Origin: Callipepla californica brunnescens
Lineage: Eukaryota > Chordata > Aves > Galliformes > Odontophoridae
Direction: 5' to 3'
DNA length: 64,000 nucleotides
Assembly (NCBI GenBank): GCA_023055505.1
Contig: JALIRH010000004.1
Coordinates: 38,693,502 to 38,757,501 of the forward strand
In this document: positions 60,801-64,000 of the stretch, piece by piece
Position numbering within the stretch: the stretch's first letter is position 1
How the letters are laid out: every line of letters begins with the position of its first letter
Notes under the pieces: model-generated
Database searches by the model: none
The model's input: only the letters and a program-made list of their open reading frames with translations
Told to the model about the DNA's origin: nothing
Translations under genes and position numbers: made by a program

Positions 60801-62990
60801 GGATCAGGTGAATCTGAGCATGTTTTATCCTTCTACAGAGGCCACTCCTTAGGCACTTCCAGTTATGTTCTGTTGGACTTGTTAAAGGTTATGTCAAATC
60901 CACTAAATTCTGTGTGGTTCTAGACTTCCTGTAAGCTGTACCAATGATTTGTGCTTCCAAAACACTTAAGTCTGCATCTGCAAAGTGTTTAAAGAGATTA
61001 TTTGTTTTGAGGAAGAAGTAGAAAACTTTGCAGCATTATAAAATCCACTCTTTTTTGACAGGCCCAAAGAATTCATAGAATGTGTTTCACATATTCGTTT
61101 GCTGTCCTGGCTACTCCTGGGGTCACTGACACACAATGTTGTCTGTCCAAATTCTCCATCATCTTGCATGCCTATTCCACTGGATGCAGGTTCACAAATT
61201 GCTGACCACCTTATTGTTATTCTGATTGGGTTTCCAGAGCAATCGAAGGTAAGGGATTCTGCATTTTAAGAGGAGATGTGGTATAGACTGGCCTTACTCT
61301 TTTTATCAATAACTTGTATTTTGGTCGTGATGTGAAACTTAAAACTATATAAATATTATCAAAACTACACCATGTAAAGTAACATTTGTTTAAAAAAGCT
61401 TATACTACCAGCACAGAATCCCACAGATGGTTTCTGAAATAATCCAATAATTCTATTTTGAGAGTTTAAGAACCCTCTGCCTTTTTTATATTTGAGAAAG
61501 GATTCTACTAGATTGAAGCAGGCCAGTATAGGAATATTTATTTCTTCTGAAGTAAAAAGGCCTAAAACATTATAAAAATCTGTGATTTAGGGAAAGAAAT
61601 CTCTACAGTTTTTCTTGCATAGTTAGCTCTTCATGTATATAAAACAGAAATTATAACAGATAAGTTTAAGAGTTTCAACTTTTTTCAAAATATCTCAGAA
61701 TGAGAGTGGGGAAGGAAAAACTCAGTTCCAAATTGAATCTTTAGCAATGACCATCTCTGTAGCAAATCTCTGGGGAGTTGCTAATTCTTATCTAGGGGTA
61801 CAGTGGTACTGTGTAACTTATTAATGATGTTGTGATCAAAAATTAATTACAATGATGGTTCAAGCACAACTTTTTGTTTCTGAAGAAGCCATTGATGAGA
61901 GCTATTGCAAATTGTAAGCAATTTGTGACTGTAGCTAAACACTTATATAGCAGTACACAAGCAGGATTTTATTAACTACAGAAGCAGGATTATAAATTTG
62001 CCTAGTATACTTAAAATCACCCTCTTTCCCCTCACCCATACACTGATGCTTCCCATTCATGTCTCCTGGCTTTTTTTTTCTTTTTCACTCAGTTAATTAC
62101 CTCTTTCCCGTTACCAAGCAACCACTGCAATCTTTGATGTGGTCATACTGCCACAAAGCATGTATCACTGTTGCACTATAAAACTAAGAAAACATTTCTG
62201 ACCAATAACATCATTCTTTTAATGTATAGGACTCCTAGAGCCTCAGACATTGCAATATATAACACTTACTAGCACAGTCATTCTTGACTACACAGGATGG
62301 ATTCTCTGTTAGCTTCACAGAGCTTACTTTCCTGGACTGTGAGCAGCTGTGTCCCAGCAAGACAGAAATAGATCACAGTTTGATGTATTTTGTGTGATAC
62401 CCTTCCTTGTAGGTAATCAGACTAATAGGTGTTATAGATGCCTCCAGGCTTCCCACAGATGGTGGTAGGAGTTTTCCAGCAAGAGTCTCAGGACTAATCT
62501 TTAGTACCAGTTATGCAAAACTAACCTTTTCTTTAAAGGGACTGACCTTAATATTGTGCACTTAGGTTGAACGGGTTTGTGTGGTTGCAAATGCAGTTTT
62601 TAGCCCACAGATATAAAATTTAAACTTGGAGATGTTATCAACATGATTAGTTTCTAATTGAAGAGAAACATTTAGGAAAGTGAAGGGCAAGGAGTGCAAT
62701 GCATGAGAGGGAAGTACCTTGGGAAAACCTTTGCATTATATTCCAATACACTTTTTTCAATAAACATTGTCCTCTCTTTTCTATTTCTTCAGACGTCTGT
62801 TCTGCACATGTGTTCCCTCTTCCATGCATTTATATTTGCTCAGCTCTGGACAGTGTATTGTGAACAAACAGCAGTAGCTCCAACCGTCCAGAATCAGAAT
62901 GAATTTAGTTTTACAGCAATCCTTACAGCCCTGGAGTTCTGGAGCCGCGTGACACCTAGCATCCTACAGCTGATGGCACATAACAAAGTG
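618..62990 (+). CDS. UNC79: UNC79 (NALCN channel complex subunit), internal 35 exons
   Basis: This is the coding span of UNC79, a large cytoplasmic protein that, with UNC80, binds and stabilises the sodium-leak channel NALCN and so helps set neuronal resting excitability (family knowledge). The identification rests on near-continuous agreement with the vertebrate UNC79 protein as I remember it, exon after exon. Recognised stretches include WFHSTAYMMDDEVGSL, IDFDCEDDEMNLNCF, YREYRETGALQDS-type linker start (read here as AEYRETGALQDS), EEYDEETLGLAIVVL and RYLPWLYHPPSAMQQG. Thirty-five exons join with matching phases to 2071 codons without a stop. Both ends of the gene are outside the window. 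Most of the protein is expected to be helical HEAT/ARM-like repeat; the central part is a disordered Ser/Glu-rich linker. No membrane segment or signal peptide is expected or needed. Not checked by alignment, but the identity is very secure. Confidence 0.97.
2702..2892 (+). CDS. UNC79: UNC79 window exon 2
   Basis: 191 bases, window residues 78-141. It opens with GGYWDKSCSAVTQLKEGL after the acceptor cccgcag and ends KEFREVL plus two bases (ag) of a serine codon that exon 3 completes. The donor is gtatgaaa. This join rebuilds the UNC79 sequence REVLSKMFD exactly. The next intron (2893-3919) holds a CR1 tail. Confidence 0.96.
3596..3736 (+). mobile_element. CR1 LINE 3' fragment
   Basis: Sense-oriented, diverged CR1 tail. 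It contains caggctggatggggccctgg, then the gtgggaggcaatcctgccc block, then atcccttt-cagcccaacactt and a degraded tctatgat-type end. This order is that of avian CR1 3' ends. The 5' limit is approximate. Confidence 0.85.
3920..4043 (+). CDS. UNC79: UNC79 window exon 3
   Basis: 124 bases, residues 141-182. One leading base completes the split serine; the segment then reads KMFDIELCPLPF and ends EQALLWLH before the donor gtaagcg. The acceptor is tacttttcag. The next intron (4044-4655, 612 bases) shows nothing recognisable. Confidence 0.96.
4656..4796 (+). CDS. UNC79: UNC79 window exon 4
   Basis: 141 bases, 47 codons, phase 0 at both ends, residues 183-229. It reads VLSELDIVVPLQLLISMF through ELAGNVAARR, with acceptor ctttcctcag and donor gtaatggt. 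The basic end (NQRKSRVSELAGNVAARR) leads into the SPF-repeat segment of exon 5. The next intron (4797-6038) is AT-rich and shows no recognisable element. Confidence 0.96.
6039..6260 (+). CDS. UNC79: UNC79 window exon 5, SPF-repeat segment
   Basis: 222 bases, 74 codons, phase 0 at both ends, residues 230-303. After VSVASDPGRRVQHNML comes a tandem proline motif: SPFPSPFQSPFRSP, then IRSPFQSPFKNF. At DNA level it is a diverged repeat of about 12 bases. The segment is basic and probably disordered, and each S-P is a potential proline-directed phosphorylation site (inference). The exon then returns to ordered sequence (DCEDDEMNLNCFILMFD). The acceptor is tatgtcttcag and the donor gtactcga is weak. 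Confidence 0.96.
6361..6414. repeat. 27-base tandem duplication
   Basis: Two adjacent 27-base copies, 6361-6387 and 6388-6414, differ at one position (a versus c at base 5 of the unit). The shared core is ataaagcattaaaattt. It lies in the 572-base intron 6261-6832, which otherwise shows nothing. Confidence 0.9.
6833..7060 (+). CDS. UNC79: UNC79 window exon 6
   Basis: 228 bases, 76 codons, phase 0 at both ends, residues 304-379. It begins MELQDDGVTLGLE after tcactttttcag and ends APKEEIRLV before gtaagtac. It carries five cysteines in a short span (CQKDEKAVECGLCQSSILC), including a CGLC pair. A metal site is possible but unproven. The next intron (7061-7784) shows nothing recognisable. Confidence 0.96.
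7785..7926 (+). CDS. UNC79: UNC79 window exon 7
   Basis: 142 bases, residues 380-427. It reads EPTDNLEDSLLYTRPEFIIG, then an acidic low-complexity stretch (GEEDDKSAPKHGENPGN), probably a disordered loop. It ends with one base (g) of an alanine codon before gtatgttc. The acceptor is tgttcttaaag. Among vertebrates this loop is one of the more variable parts of the protein, as I recall it. The next intron (7927-8320) shows nothing. Confidence 0.95.
8321..8400 (+). CDS. UNC79: UNC79 window exon 8
   Basis: 80 bases, residues 427-453. Two bases complete the split alanine; the segment then reads IKNDTERKFCYQQLPVTL and ends YTILQ before gtaaaatt. The acceptor is catttttaacag. It is followed by an intron of only 83 bases (8401-8483). 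Confidence 0.95.
8484..8632 (+). CDS. UNC79: UNC79 window exon 9
   Basis: 149 bases, residues 454-503. It reads EMSRFEEPDILFNMLNCL through DHMLIS and ends with two bases (ag) of a serine codon before gtaggctt. The acceptor is ctcttacacag. The next intron (8633-9822, 1.19 kb) shows no recognisable element. Confidence 0.96.
9823..9980 (+). CDS. UNC79: UNC79 window exon 10
   Basis: 158 bases, residues 503-556. One base completes serine; then LWGVVKSEFSQLSSLAVP through DWKMRFEA plus one base of a valine codon, before gtaggcct. The acceptor is tggtctttccag. The HADIFWTII stretch is typical of the helical scaffold. The following intron is 345 bases (9981-10325) and shows nothing. Confidence 0.96.
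10326..10507 (+). CDS. UNC79: UNC79 window exon 11
   Basis: 182 bases, residues 556-616. It completes valine and reads EKVAVLCRFLDIHSVTK through LDTIKRPALQ, with acceptor ggctgctacag and donor gtagtttc. The segment is strongly conserved and alpha-helical in character. The next intron (10508-10917, 410 bases) shows nothing. Confidence 0.96.
10918..11119 (+). CDS. UNC79: UNC79 window exon 12
   Basis: 202 bases, residues 617-684. It reads GLCLCLDFQFDTVVKDRP through KEFPFPT and ends with one base (a) of a threonine codon before gtaagcag. The acceptor is ttttctccatag. The next intron (11120-12671, 1.55 kb) shows no recognisable element. Confidence 0.96.
12672..12851 (+). CDS. UNC79: UNC79 window exon 13, basic segment, weak splice sites
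   Basis: 180 bases, residues 684-744, phase 1 at both ends. It reads TITAVRTNVANLSDAAMWK, then a very basic run (KIKRARFARNRQKSVRSL) and ends LTTKI plus one base of an arginine codon. The acceptor tttgcaaag lacks a good pyrimidine tract, but a good branch-point match (tcctaac) lies about 24 bases upstream. The donor is gttgagta, which is non-consensus at +3. It is chosen because only this join gives the expected IRQPSPEN; reading on through cgt reaches a tga stop at once. Skipping the exon would keep the frame. Confidence 0.92.
16599..16715 (+). mobile_element. CR1 LINE 3' fragment
   Basis: Sense CR1 tail: ggggccctgggcaacctatt, the ggtggcagttgtgcctgtgg block, aaggtcccttccaactcaag, and the terminal cattctatgattctat repeat that marks a CR1 3' end. 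The tail is intact, so the 3' limit is good; the 5' limit is approximate. Confidence 0.92.
16800..16859 (+). mobile_element. short CR1 LINE 3' fragment
   Basis: About 60 bases of sense CR1 tail: attggactggatggtcttgg, ttttccaaccttgatgattt, and a tctatgat-like end. It is strongly truncated and lies 85 bases after another sense CR1 tail. Confidence 0.8.
17030..17316 (+). CDS. UNC79: UNC79 window exon 14
   Basis: 287 bases, residues 744-839. Two bases complete the split arginine; then QPSPENDNTIKDLLPEDAGI through FIAGIAQ before gtaggtga. The acceptor is cttgtgttgatag. The segment includes a charged loop (KDESSAESDISSAKAF) and a conserved helix-rich end (GYDQQEGCFMIAPQK). The open frame continues on both sides of the exon into intron, so exon limits come from splice sites and homology. 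Confidence 0.96.
18013..18081 (+). mobile_element. short CR1 LINE 3' fragment
   Basis: Sense CR1 tail with tgcaggggaattggactaca, agtcccttccaactcaaatt and a diverged attctgactctgtgatt end. It is only about 70 bases long. Confidence 0.85.
18972..19448 (-). mobile_element. antisense CR1 LINE fragment
   Basis: About 480 bases of antisense CR1. Diagnostic blocks in order on the + strand are accacctagtctaacacccc, ccaaagcagctccctagccc, tctccagagaaggagactcc, gcagcctgtgccagtgctcc, gaggcccaggtctctcagcc and gagcccagaactgaacacaa. The open frames across it are non-genic. Confidence 0.93.
19550..19800 (-). mobile_element. second antisense CR1 LINE fragment
   Basis: A second antisense CR1 copy beginning around cagattgcacaggtaggcat, then accagagaaggaggctccac, cctgttccagtgctccactg and the upstream CR1 block ccagactgttcaggtcttgt. 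It repeats regions already present in the neighbouring copy, so it is a separate insertion and not its continuation. About 100 bases of unclear sequence separate the two. Confidence 0.85.
20272..20454 (+). CDS. UNC79: UNC79 window exon 15
   Basis: 183 bases, 61 codons, phase 0 at both ends, residues 840-900. It reads VMDYNINLGKHLLPLVVQVL through LLVILYK before gtgagtgg. The acceptor is attcttttcag. It includes the cysteine/proline-rich turn CSCPQLRHYFQQPPRCS. The next intron (20455-21089, 635 bases) shows nothing recognisable. Confidence 0.96.
21090..21252 (+). CDS. UNC79: UNC79 window exon 16
   Basis: 163 bases, residues 901-955. It reads YPYRDCEISKIVLHLIHITV through SRYSEKEK plus one base (g). 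The donor gtacttta is weak. The single trailing g can join exon 17 (giving Glu or Ala) or exon 18 (giving Gly). The acceptor is tcactgaacag. The next intron (21253-23027) is AT-rich with pyrimidine tracts and no recognised element. Confidence 0.95.
23028..23180 (+). CDS. UNC79: UNC79 window exon 17, in-frame cassette with tandem acceptor
   Basis: 150 or 153 bases, phase 1 at both ends. The acceptor is tttccccagcag: splicing at the first ag starts at 23028 and adds an Ala, splicing at the second starts at 23031. It encodes EEDSVFDESDIHDTPTGP, then a cysteine and a basic part (FFARLKRIGGSKMVKYQP) and ends NAQR plus one base before gtatgatt. Including or skipping it keeps the frame: exon 16 to 18 directly gives KEKGEIELAEY. 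I count the 150-base form in the 6213-base total. Codon quality and clean splice sites support a real exon; tissue use is unknown. Confidence 0.88.
23690..24910 (+). CDS. UNC79: UNC79 window exon 18, large linker exon
   Basis: 1221 bases, residues 1005-1412, phase 1 at both ends; by far the largest exon here. It begins EIELAEYRETGALQDS after ttttaatcag and ends DKLGEQKEA plus one base before gtgagctc. The middle is a disordered Ser/Thr/Glu/Asp-rich linker (LSSDSTSGPEKHSVLSTSDS, VESDEEETTNQ) with a short conserved island QKSFALPEMSLDD. The end becomes basic (VPRQRKQRKIAVSAIQ) and then ordered (REYLDISFNILDKLG). The linker is the part that differs most from the mammalian protein as I recall it. 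Its role is unknown; phosphorylation or partner binding is plausible. Antisense frames across it are shadows. Confidence 0.97.
24911..26842 (+). other. UNC79: UNC79 intron, 1.93 kb
   Basis: AT-rich intron between exons 18 and 19. It has a T13-type tract near 25490. I recognise no repeat family, exon or RNA in it. Confidence 0.8.
26843..26950 (+). CDS. UNC79: UNC79 window exon 19
   Basis: 108 bases, residues 1412-1448, phase 1 at both ends. It reads DPAAKGLSTLEMPRESSS through SSHSSIS plus one base before gtaagttc. The acceptor is tctgtatgtag. It is a continuation of the disordered Ser/Pro-rich linker. Removing it would keep the frame. Confidence 0.94.
27970..28530 (+). mobile_element. CR1 LINE ORF2 relic (linker to reverse transcriptase)
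   Basis: Decayed sense copy of part of CR1 ORF2. In translation one can follow WDFFEPQHALCTIALYC-like sequence, then WLNRELCLEINWK, KQYRTVVRICRKK, KAQLELT-like sequence, NKKGFMKFV, MPFITSVFG, and then the RT-entry motif KSMGPDEIH with VKDLENVVSRPFSAIL. These blocks occur in the CR1 ORF2 order but need several frame changes and cross stops. It is an old, inactive fragment. Short open frames on both strands here derive from it. Limits are approximate. Confidence 0.8.
28913..29070 (-). mobile_element. antisense CR1 LINE 3' fragment
   Basis: Antisense CR1 with its 3' end at the left: atcacagagtcacagaattg, ggggttggaaggggcctcta, gagatcatctaatccaatcc, ccaaagcaggctcctagtcc, then agagaaggaggcttcacaac. 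It breaks off at about 29070. It is less diverged than the tails at 3.6 and 18.0 kb, so probably a younger insertion. Confidence 0.93.
29071..29091. repeat. 21-base palindrome
   Basis: Two 10-base arms (gagttcatga and tcatgaactc) are perfect reverse complements around a single central base. It sits exactly where the CR1 match stops. Confidence 0.85.
31063..31179 (+). CDS. UNC79: UNC79 window exon 20
   Basis: 117 bases, residues 1448-1487, phase 1 at both ends. It reads TQFRQMKRGSLGALTMNQ through NISTWDT plus one base before gtgagctg. The acceptor is ctgacttgcag. It is basic and polar (RQMKRGSLGAL, LMKRQLEHQ), which suggests a helix leaving the linker. Confidence 0.95.
31180..33148 (+). other. 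UNC79: UNC79 intron, 1.97 kb
   Basis: AT-rich intron with long T-rich tracts at about 31600-31620, 31710-31730 and 32940-33040. No repeat family, exon or RNA recognised. Confidence 0.8.
33149..33232 (+). CDS. UNC79: UNC79 window exon 21
   Basis: 84 bases, residues 1487-1515, phase 1 at both ends. It reads EQIQHGKRLCNVPVCLNPDL and ends LRIR plus one base before gttagttc. The acceptor is tttattcacag. It is short and its removal would keep the frame. Confidence 0.95.
33233..35499 (+). other. UNC79: UNC79 intron, 2.27 kb
   Basis: AT-rich intron with a T19-type tract near 34655-34675. No recognisable element or exon. Confidence 0.8.
35500..35602 (+). CDS. UNC79: UNC79 window exon 22
   Basis: 103 bases, residues 1515-1549. 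It completes glycine, reads ATKSSLLSAPSIVSMFVP and ends TVMTD plus two bases (aa) of a lysine codon before gtaagttc. The acceptor is attggcttaag. It marks the return from the linker to conserved ordered sequence. Confidence 0.95.
35603..37408 (+). other. UNC79: UNC79 intron, 1.81 kb
   Basis: AT-rich intron. I see no repeat family, exon or RNA in it. Confidence 0.8.
37409..37549 (+). CDS. UNC79: UNC79 window exon 23
   Basis: 141 bases, residues 1549-1596, phase 2 at both ends. One base completes lysine; then CHDCGAILEEYDEETLGL through IMQSVG plus two bases before gtaaattc. The acceptor is ttccttgcag. It carries a CHDC pair next to the exon junction and a highly conserved helix (LAIVVLSTFIHLSPDLAAP). 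Confidence 0.96.
37550..40173 (+). other. UNC79: UNC79 intron, 2.62 kb
   Basis: AT-rich intron. The several open frames of 63-87 codons in it show no codon conservation or known motif. No repeat family recognised. Confidence 0.8.
40174..40212 (+). CDS. UNC79: UNC79 window exon 24, 39-base exon
   Basis: 39 bases, residues 1596-1609, phase 2 at both ends. It completes arginine and reads LASSTSFSNQAE plus two bases of a serine codon, before gtatagta. The acceptor has a long T tract (ctttttttttgtag). The join to exon 25 gives AESMMIPGNAAG. Both flanking phases match, so skipping would drop 13 residues in frame. The serine-rich peptide looks like a surface loop. Confidence 0.94.
40213..41191 (+). 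other. UNC79: UNC79 intron, 979 bases
   Basis: AT-rich intron with no recognisable element. Confidence 0.8.
41192..41304 (+). CDS. UNC79: UNC79 window exon 25
   Basis: 113 bases, residues 1609-1647. It completes serine and reads MMIPGNAAGVAKQFLRCVFH through LFQSNIK plus one base before gtgaagta. The acceptor is cctttcgtttcag. It is followed by an intron of only 86 bases (41305-41390). Confidence 0.96.
41391..41476 (+). CDS. UNC79: UNC79 window exon 26
   Basis: 86 bases, residues 1647-1675. It completes aspartate and reads GSFLRTLATSLMDFSELSSI through LSQLLE before gtatgttg. The acceptor is tttcaatttcag. The next intron (41477-42437, 961 bases) has poly-T tracts near 41605-41625 and nothing else recognisable. 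Confidence 0.96.
42438..42611 (+). CDS. UNC79: UNC79 window exon 27
   Basis: 174 bases, 58 codons, phase 0 at both ends, residues 1676-1733. It reads GLNNKKNLPAGGAMLRCLEN through LPCVLPLK before gtatgata. The acceptor is tttgtttcccag. The next intron (42612-44139, 1.53 kb) shows no recognisable element. Confidence 0.96.
44140..44208 (+). CDS. UNC79: UNC79 window exon 28, 69-base exon
   Basis: 69 bases, 23 codons, phase 0 at both ends, residues 1734-1756. It reads CSLDSSLRIMICLLKIPTTS and ends ATR before gtaagttt. The acceptor is aaaatgtcccccag-like (gtccccag). It is too short to show as a long open frame; it was found by looking for the UNC79 segment missing between exons 27 and 29. A 66-codon antisense frame over it is a shadow. 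The next intron (44209-44800) shows nothing. Confidence 0.95.
44801..44911 (+). CDS. UNC79: UNC79 window exon 29
   Basis: 111 bases, 37 codons, phase 0 at both ends, residues 1757-1793. It reads SLLEPFSKLLSFVIQNAVFT through CYRAFTK before gtaacagt. The acceptor is gtcattgcag. The segment is hydrophobic and cysteine-bearing (LVELCGLCYRAF), as expected for a buried scaffold helix rather than a membrane span. Confidence 0.96.
47856..48433 (-). mobile_element. probable solo LTR of an avian endogenous retrovirus, antisense
   Basis: About 580 bases that resemble an abundant avian LTR as I remember it, read on the - strand from tgtaactggctgtcatggtt, with tttttggtattggtattcca, atcatgtagtgcatcgggaa and agaggactttgtgtta following. 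On the + strand the block begins near tgtcaatggtttacgg. Both ends fit the TG...CA pattern. No retroviral genes flank it, so it is a solo LTR or fragment. I could not find a clear target-site duplication. Family name not assigned. Confidence 0.5.
48720..48900 (+). mobile_element. old CR1/L3-like LINE ORF2 relic
   Basis: The stretch gatacaacagaagtggaaaa, agttcagataaaagtaacaa, gaatgatgaagttgcag resembles the end of ORF2 of CR1/L3-type LINEs (EKVQ..ATRM-type motif), followed by atataaagagcaactaagtc and tttgtaaaatcaca. It is heavily decayed with shifted frames. Limits are approximate. Confidence 0.5.
50822..50926 (+). CDS. UNC79: UNC79 window exon 30
   Basis: 105 bases, 35 codons, phase 0 at both ends, residues 1794-1828. 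It reads ERDKFYLTRSVILELLQAL through MNLLLLVQ before gtacagga. The acceptor is ctttttcag. A longer open frame in the same region reads another phase and is not the protein. Confidence 0.95.
50927..54265 (+). other. UNC79: UNC79 intron, 3.34 kb
   Basis: AT-rich intron that contains a perfect 57-base tandem duplication (52755-52871). No other element recognised. Confidence 0.8.
52755..52871. repeat. perfect 57-base tandem duplication
   Basis: Two adjacent copies with period 57 are identical over their whole length; the match runs for 117 bases including edge bases. The unit contains attatgctccatctgtacct and gttaagaagagatgtggcag. Identity without any mismatch points to a very recent event or an assembly artefact. 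The period is a multiple of three, so a chance open frame runs through both copies. Confidence 0.95.
54266..54343 (+). CDS. UNC79: UNC79 window exon 31
   Basis: 78 bases, 26 codons, phase 0 at both ends, residues 1829-1854. It reads FVCADAGTKLAESTILHK through ISSLPG before gtaagtac. The acceptor is aatttcttcttag. It was not visible as a long open frame and was found from homology and phase. Confidence 0.95.
54344..56472 (+). other. UNC79: UNC79 intron, 2.13 kb
   Basis: AT-rich intron with an AACC-type simple repeat at 55836-55905. No exon or transposon recognised. Confidence 0.8.
55836..55905. repeat. AACC-type simple repeat with A-rich tail
   Basis: A run of aacc/agcc units (caaccaaccagccaaccaac) passes into an A/C-rich stretch of aaac and aac units. 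Open frames across it on both strands are low-complexity artefacts. Confidence 0.85.
56473..56562 (+). CDS. UNC79: UNC79 window exon 32
   Basis: 90 bases, 30 codons, phase 0 at both ends, residues 1855-1884. It reads CGTAAMECMRQYVGEVLDF through MHTLTKLK. The donor gttggtta is non-consensus at +3 and +5/+6, but the join to SHMKTCSQPL in exon 33 is exactly that expected. The acceptor is ttatgttctag. Confidence 0.94.
56563..59272 (+). other. UNC79: UNC79 intron, 2.71 kb
   Basis: AT-rich intron with an A-rich tract near 58073-58095. No recognisable element, exon or RNA. Confidence 0.8.
59273..59448 (+). CDS. UNC79: UNC79 window exon 33
   Basis: 176 bases, residues 1885-1943. It reads SHMKTCSQPLHEDTFGGHLK through RYLPWLYHPPSAMQQ plus two bases of a glycine codon before gtgagaat. 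The acceptor is tttgctttacag. This is one of the most conserved pieces of the protein and helps anchor the identification. Confidence 0.97.
59449..61061 (+). other. UNC79: UNC79 intron, 1.61 kb
   Basis: AT-rich intron. A 149-codon antisense frame (59957-59508) lies in it, without a recognisable motif. No repeat family recognised. Confidence 0.8.
61062..61248 (+). CDS. UNC79: UNC79 window exon 34
   Basis: 187 bases, residues 1943-2005. It completes glycine and reads PKEFIECVSHIRLLSWLLLG through ILIGFPEQSK before gtaaggga. The acceptor is cttttttgacag. The open frame is interrupted upstream in the intron, so the exon is seen mainly by homology and its splice sites. An antisense frame across it is a shadow. 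Confidence 0.96.
61249..62792 (+). other. UNC79: UNC79 intron, 1.54 kb
   Basis: AT-rich intron with no recognisable repeat family, exon or RNA. Confidence 0.8.
62793..62990 (+). CDS. UNC79: UNC79 window exon 35 (last in window)
   Basis: 198 bases, 66 codons, phase 0 at both ends, residues 2006-2071. It reads TSVLHMCSLFHAFIFAQLW through LQLMAHNKV before gtgagtca. The acceptor is ctatttcttcag. The remaining C-terminal exons of UNC79 are not in the window. Confidence 0.97.
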
Positions 62991-64000
62991 GTGAGTCAGA
63001 TGCTGTACACAGATTTGTATAGATTAGACTTGGTTGGGGCTTGGCTTTGCTTCCACGTTCCAGTGGAATACATCAGTCTCTGAATAACTTTTTAAAGCAA
63101 CACTGATGCTTTGAGAAGTTAAGGAGGAAGCTAGTTAGTATTGGTTTAATCTTGCAGTGGGCCTCAGATAGGATACAGCTAGGATCTGCCTGAAACAGAG
63201 ACATGGTGTCTCAGAAGCTAGTCACTACAATGTTGGATTGAGGGCTCTCTGCTTCAAGTCTCATTTTATATATCCCTACTCTTCCCACTGGTCCTATTGC
63301 TTCATCTTACTCTGCCTCACACAAGCAACTGTTATAGGATTATATATATATTTATTATATATATATTATATATATATAATTTATTATATATATATTACAT
63401 ATTATTATAGGATATTCTGTGAATATTCTTTCAGTTGTTTTTTTTTACCAAACAGTGGTGAAGAACACACAGTGCTGGCACTTCACCACTCAGCCCATTG
63501 GTTGCTTATCAAAAATGAGGCACGTAGTTATCTCTAGAAGGACTTTTGAGTAGTTAATGACTTGAATCTCCAGAGACCAAGTTTGAAAGGGTATTATTCA
63601 TGGTGCCCAGAAATTATCCAGGCTTTTTTGTTTTTTTTTTTTTGGAAATAATTTCTATTTTGTCACTTAACTGTTAGTTGTTTTTGGAGAAGCTTCATAC
63701 AGTAAGAACCCAGAGGTGTTTGAGTGGCTTTCACATAGCTGCTTCCCACTGGCTAATGATTCTCTAAGTGTGCAGGTTCAGAGTTGAGAGCTTGTTTATG
63801 ATGGGCAAGATGTATTGTTAGCCAGAAAGACCTGATGGGTGTGGTATCATTACTATATGTTAATGAAAGATTAACTTTAGCTGAGATGGTGACTAGTAGA
63901 TGAGTGAGAAAGTGTCTTTATAGATGGCCTCGTCCTCTAAGAAAGATGCTCTGAACATTTGGAGTTATCATTCTTTTTTGTTTCTTTTGCTGCTTTCTTT
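62991..64000 (+). other. UNC79: UNC79 intron (5' part), window end
   Basis: Intron after exon 35. It holds an AT microsatellite (63338-63417) and ends with a pyrimidine-rich stretch (cattcttttttgtttctttt, then gctgctttcttt) that could belong to the acceptor of the next exon. Confidence 0.75.
63338..63417. repeat. AT-rich microsatellite
   Basis: About 80 bases of alternating ta units broken by ttatt and ttacatatt. It produces a low-complexity tyrosine/isoleucine open frame that is not genic. Confidence 0.92.

Noticed and set aside
63238..63537. 99-codon frame rich in Tyr and Ile
   Set aside because: Produced by the AT microsatellite.
1..64000. CRISPR arrays, operons, tRNA or rRNA genes, viral genomes
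   Set aside because: The window is one vertebrate intron-exon gene. I saw no spaced repeat array, no cloverleaf or rRNA sequence, and no retroviral coding region.

Overview
The window looks like bird genomic DNA. It is AT-rich and intron-rich, with GT-AG introns, several CR1 LINE copies carrying the avian 3' tail, and one probable avian LTR fragment. The CR1 and LTR types point to a galliform such as chicken or a close relative, but the species is not proven by the sequence alone.

One protein-coding gene, UNC79, fills the window on the + strand. UNC79 is a very large cytoplasmic subunit of the NALCN sodium-leak channel complex in neurons. I could place 35 consecutive coding exons between 618 and 62990. 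They sum to 6213 bases, or 2071 codons, and every junction keeps the reading frame. The 5' part of the gene lies upstream of the window and the last exons lie downstream. No second host gene and no RNA gene could be supported on either strand; the other open frames are shadows of exons, repeat relics or chance frames.

Layout: 618-12851 holds 13 closely spaced exons of the first conserved helical part, including an SPF-repeat segment and a very basic segment. 12852-21252 holds three exons split by two introns loaded with CR1 copies. 23028-33232 holds the disordered linker: an in-frame cassette exon with a tandem CAGCAG acceptor, one 1221-base exon, and three short exons, all phase 1 at both ends. 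35500-44911 holds eight exons of the second conserved part, including exons of 39 and 69 bases. 44912-62990 holds six more exons separated by introns of 1.5 to 5.9 kb. The last 1.0 kb is intron and ends in a pyrimidine-rich stretch, so the next exon may start just past the window.

Repeats: CR1 tails near 3.6, 16.6, 16.8, 18.0, 19.0-19.8 and 28.9 kb; a CR1 ORF2 relic at about 28.0-28.5 kb; an antisense LTR-like block at about 47.86-48.43 kb; an older CR1/L3-like relic near 48.8 kb; a perfect 57-base tandem duplication at 52.8 kb; a 27-base duplication at 6.4 kb; and a few simple repeats. I found no evidence of an undescribed biological system. The points worth a second look concern alternative splicing of UNC79.
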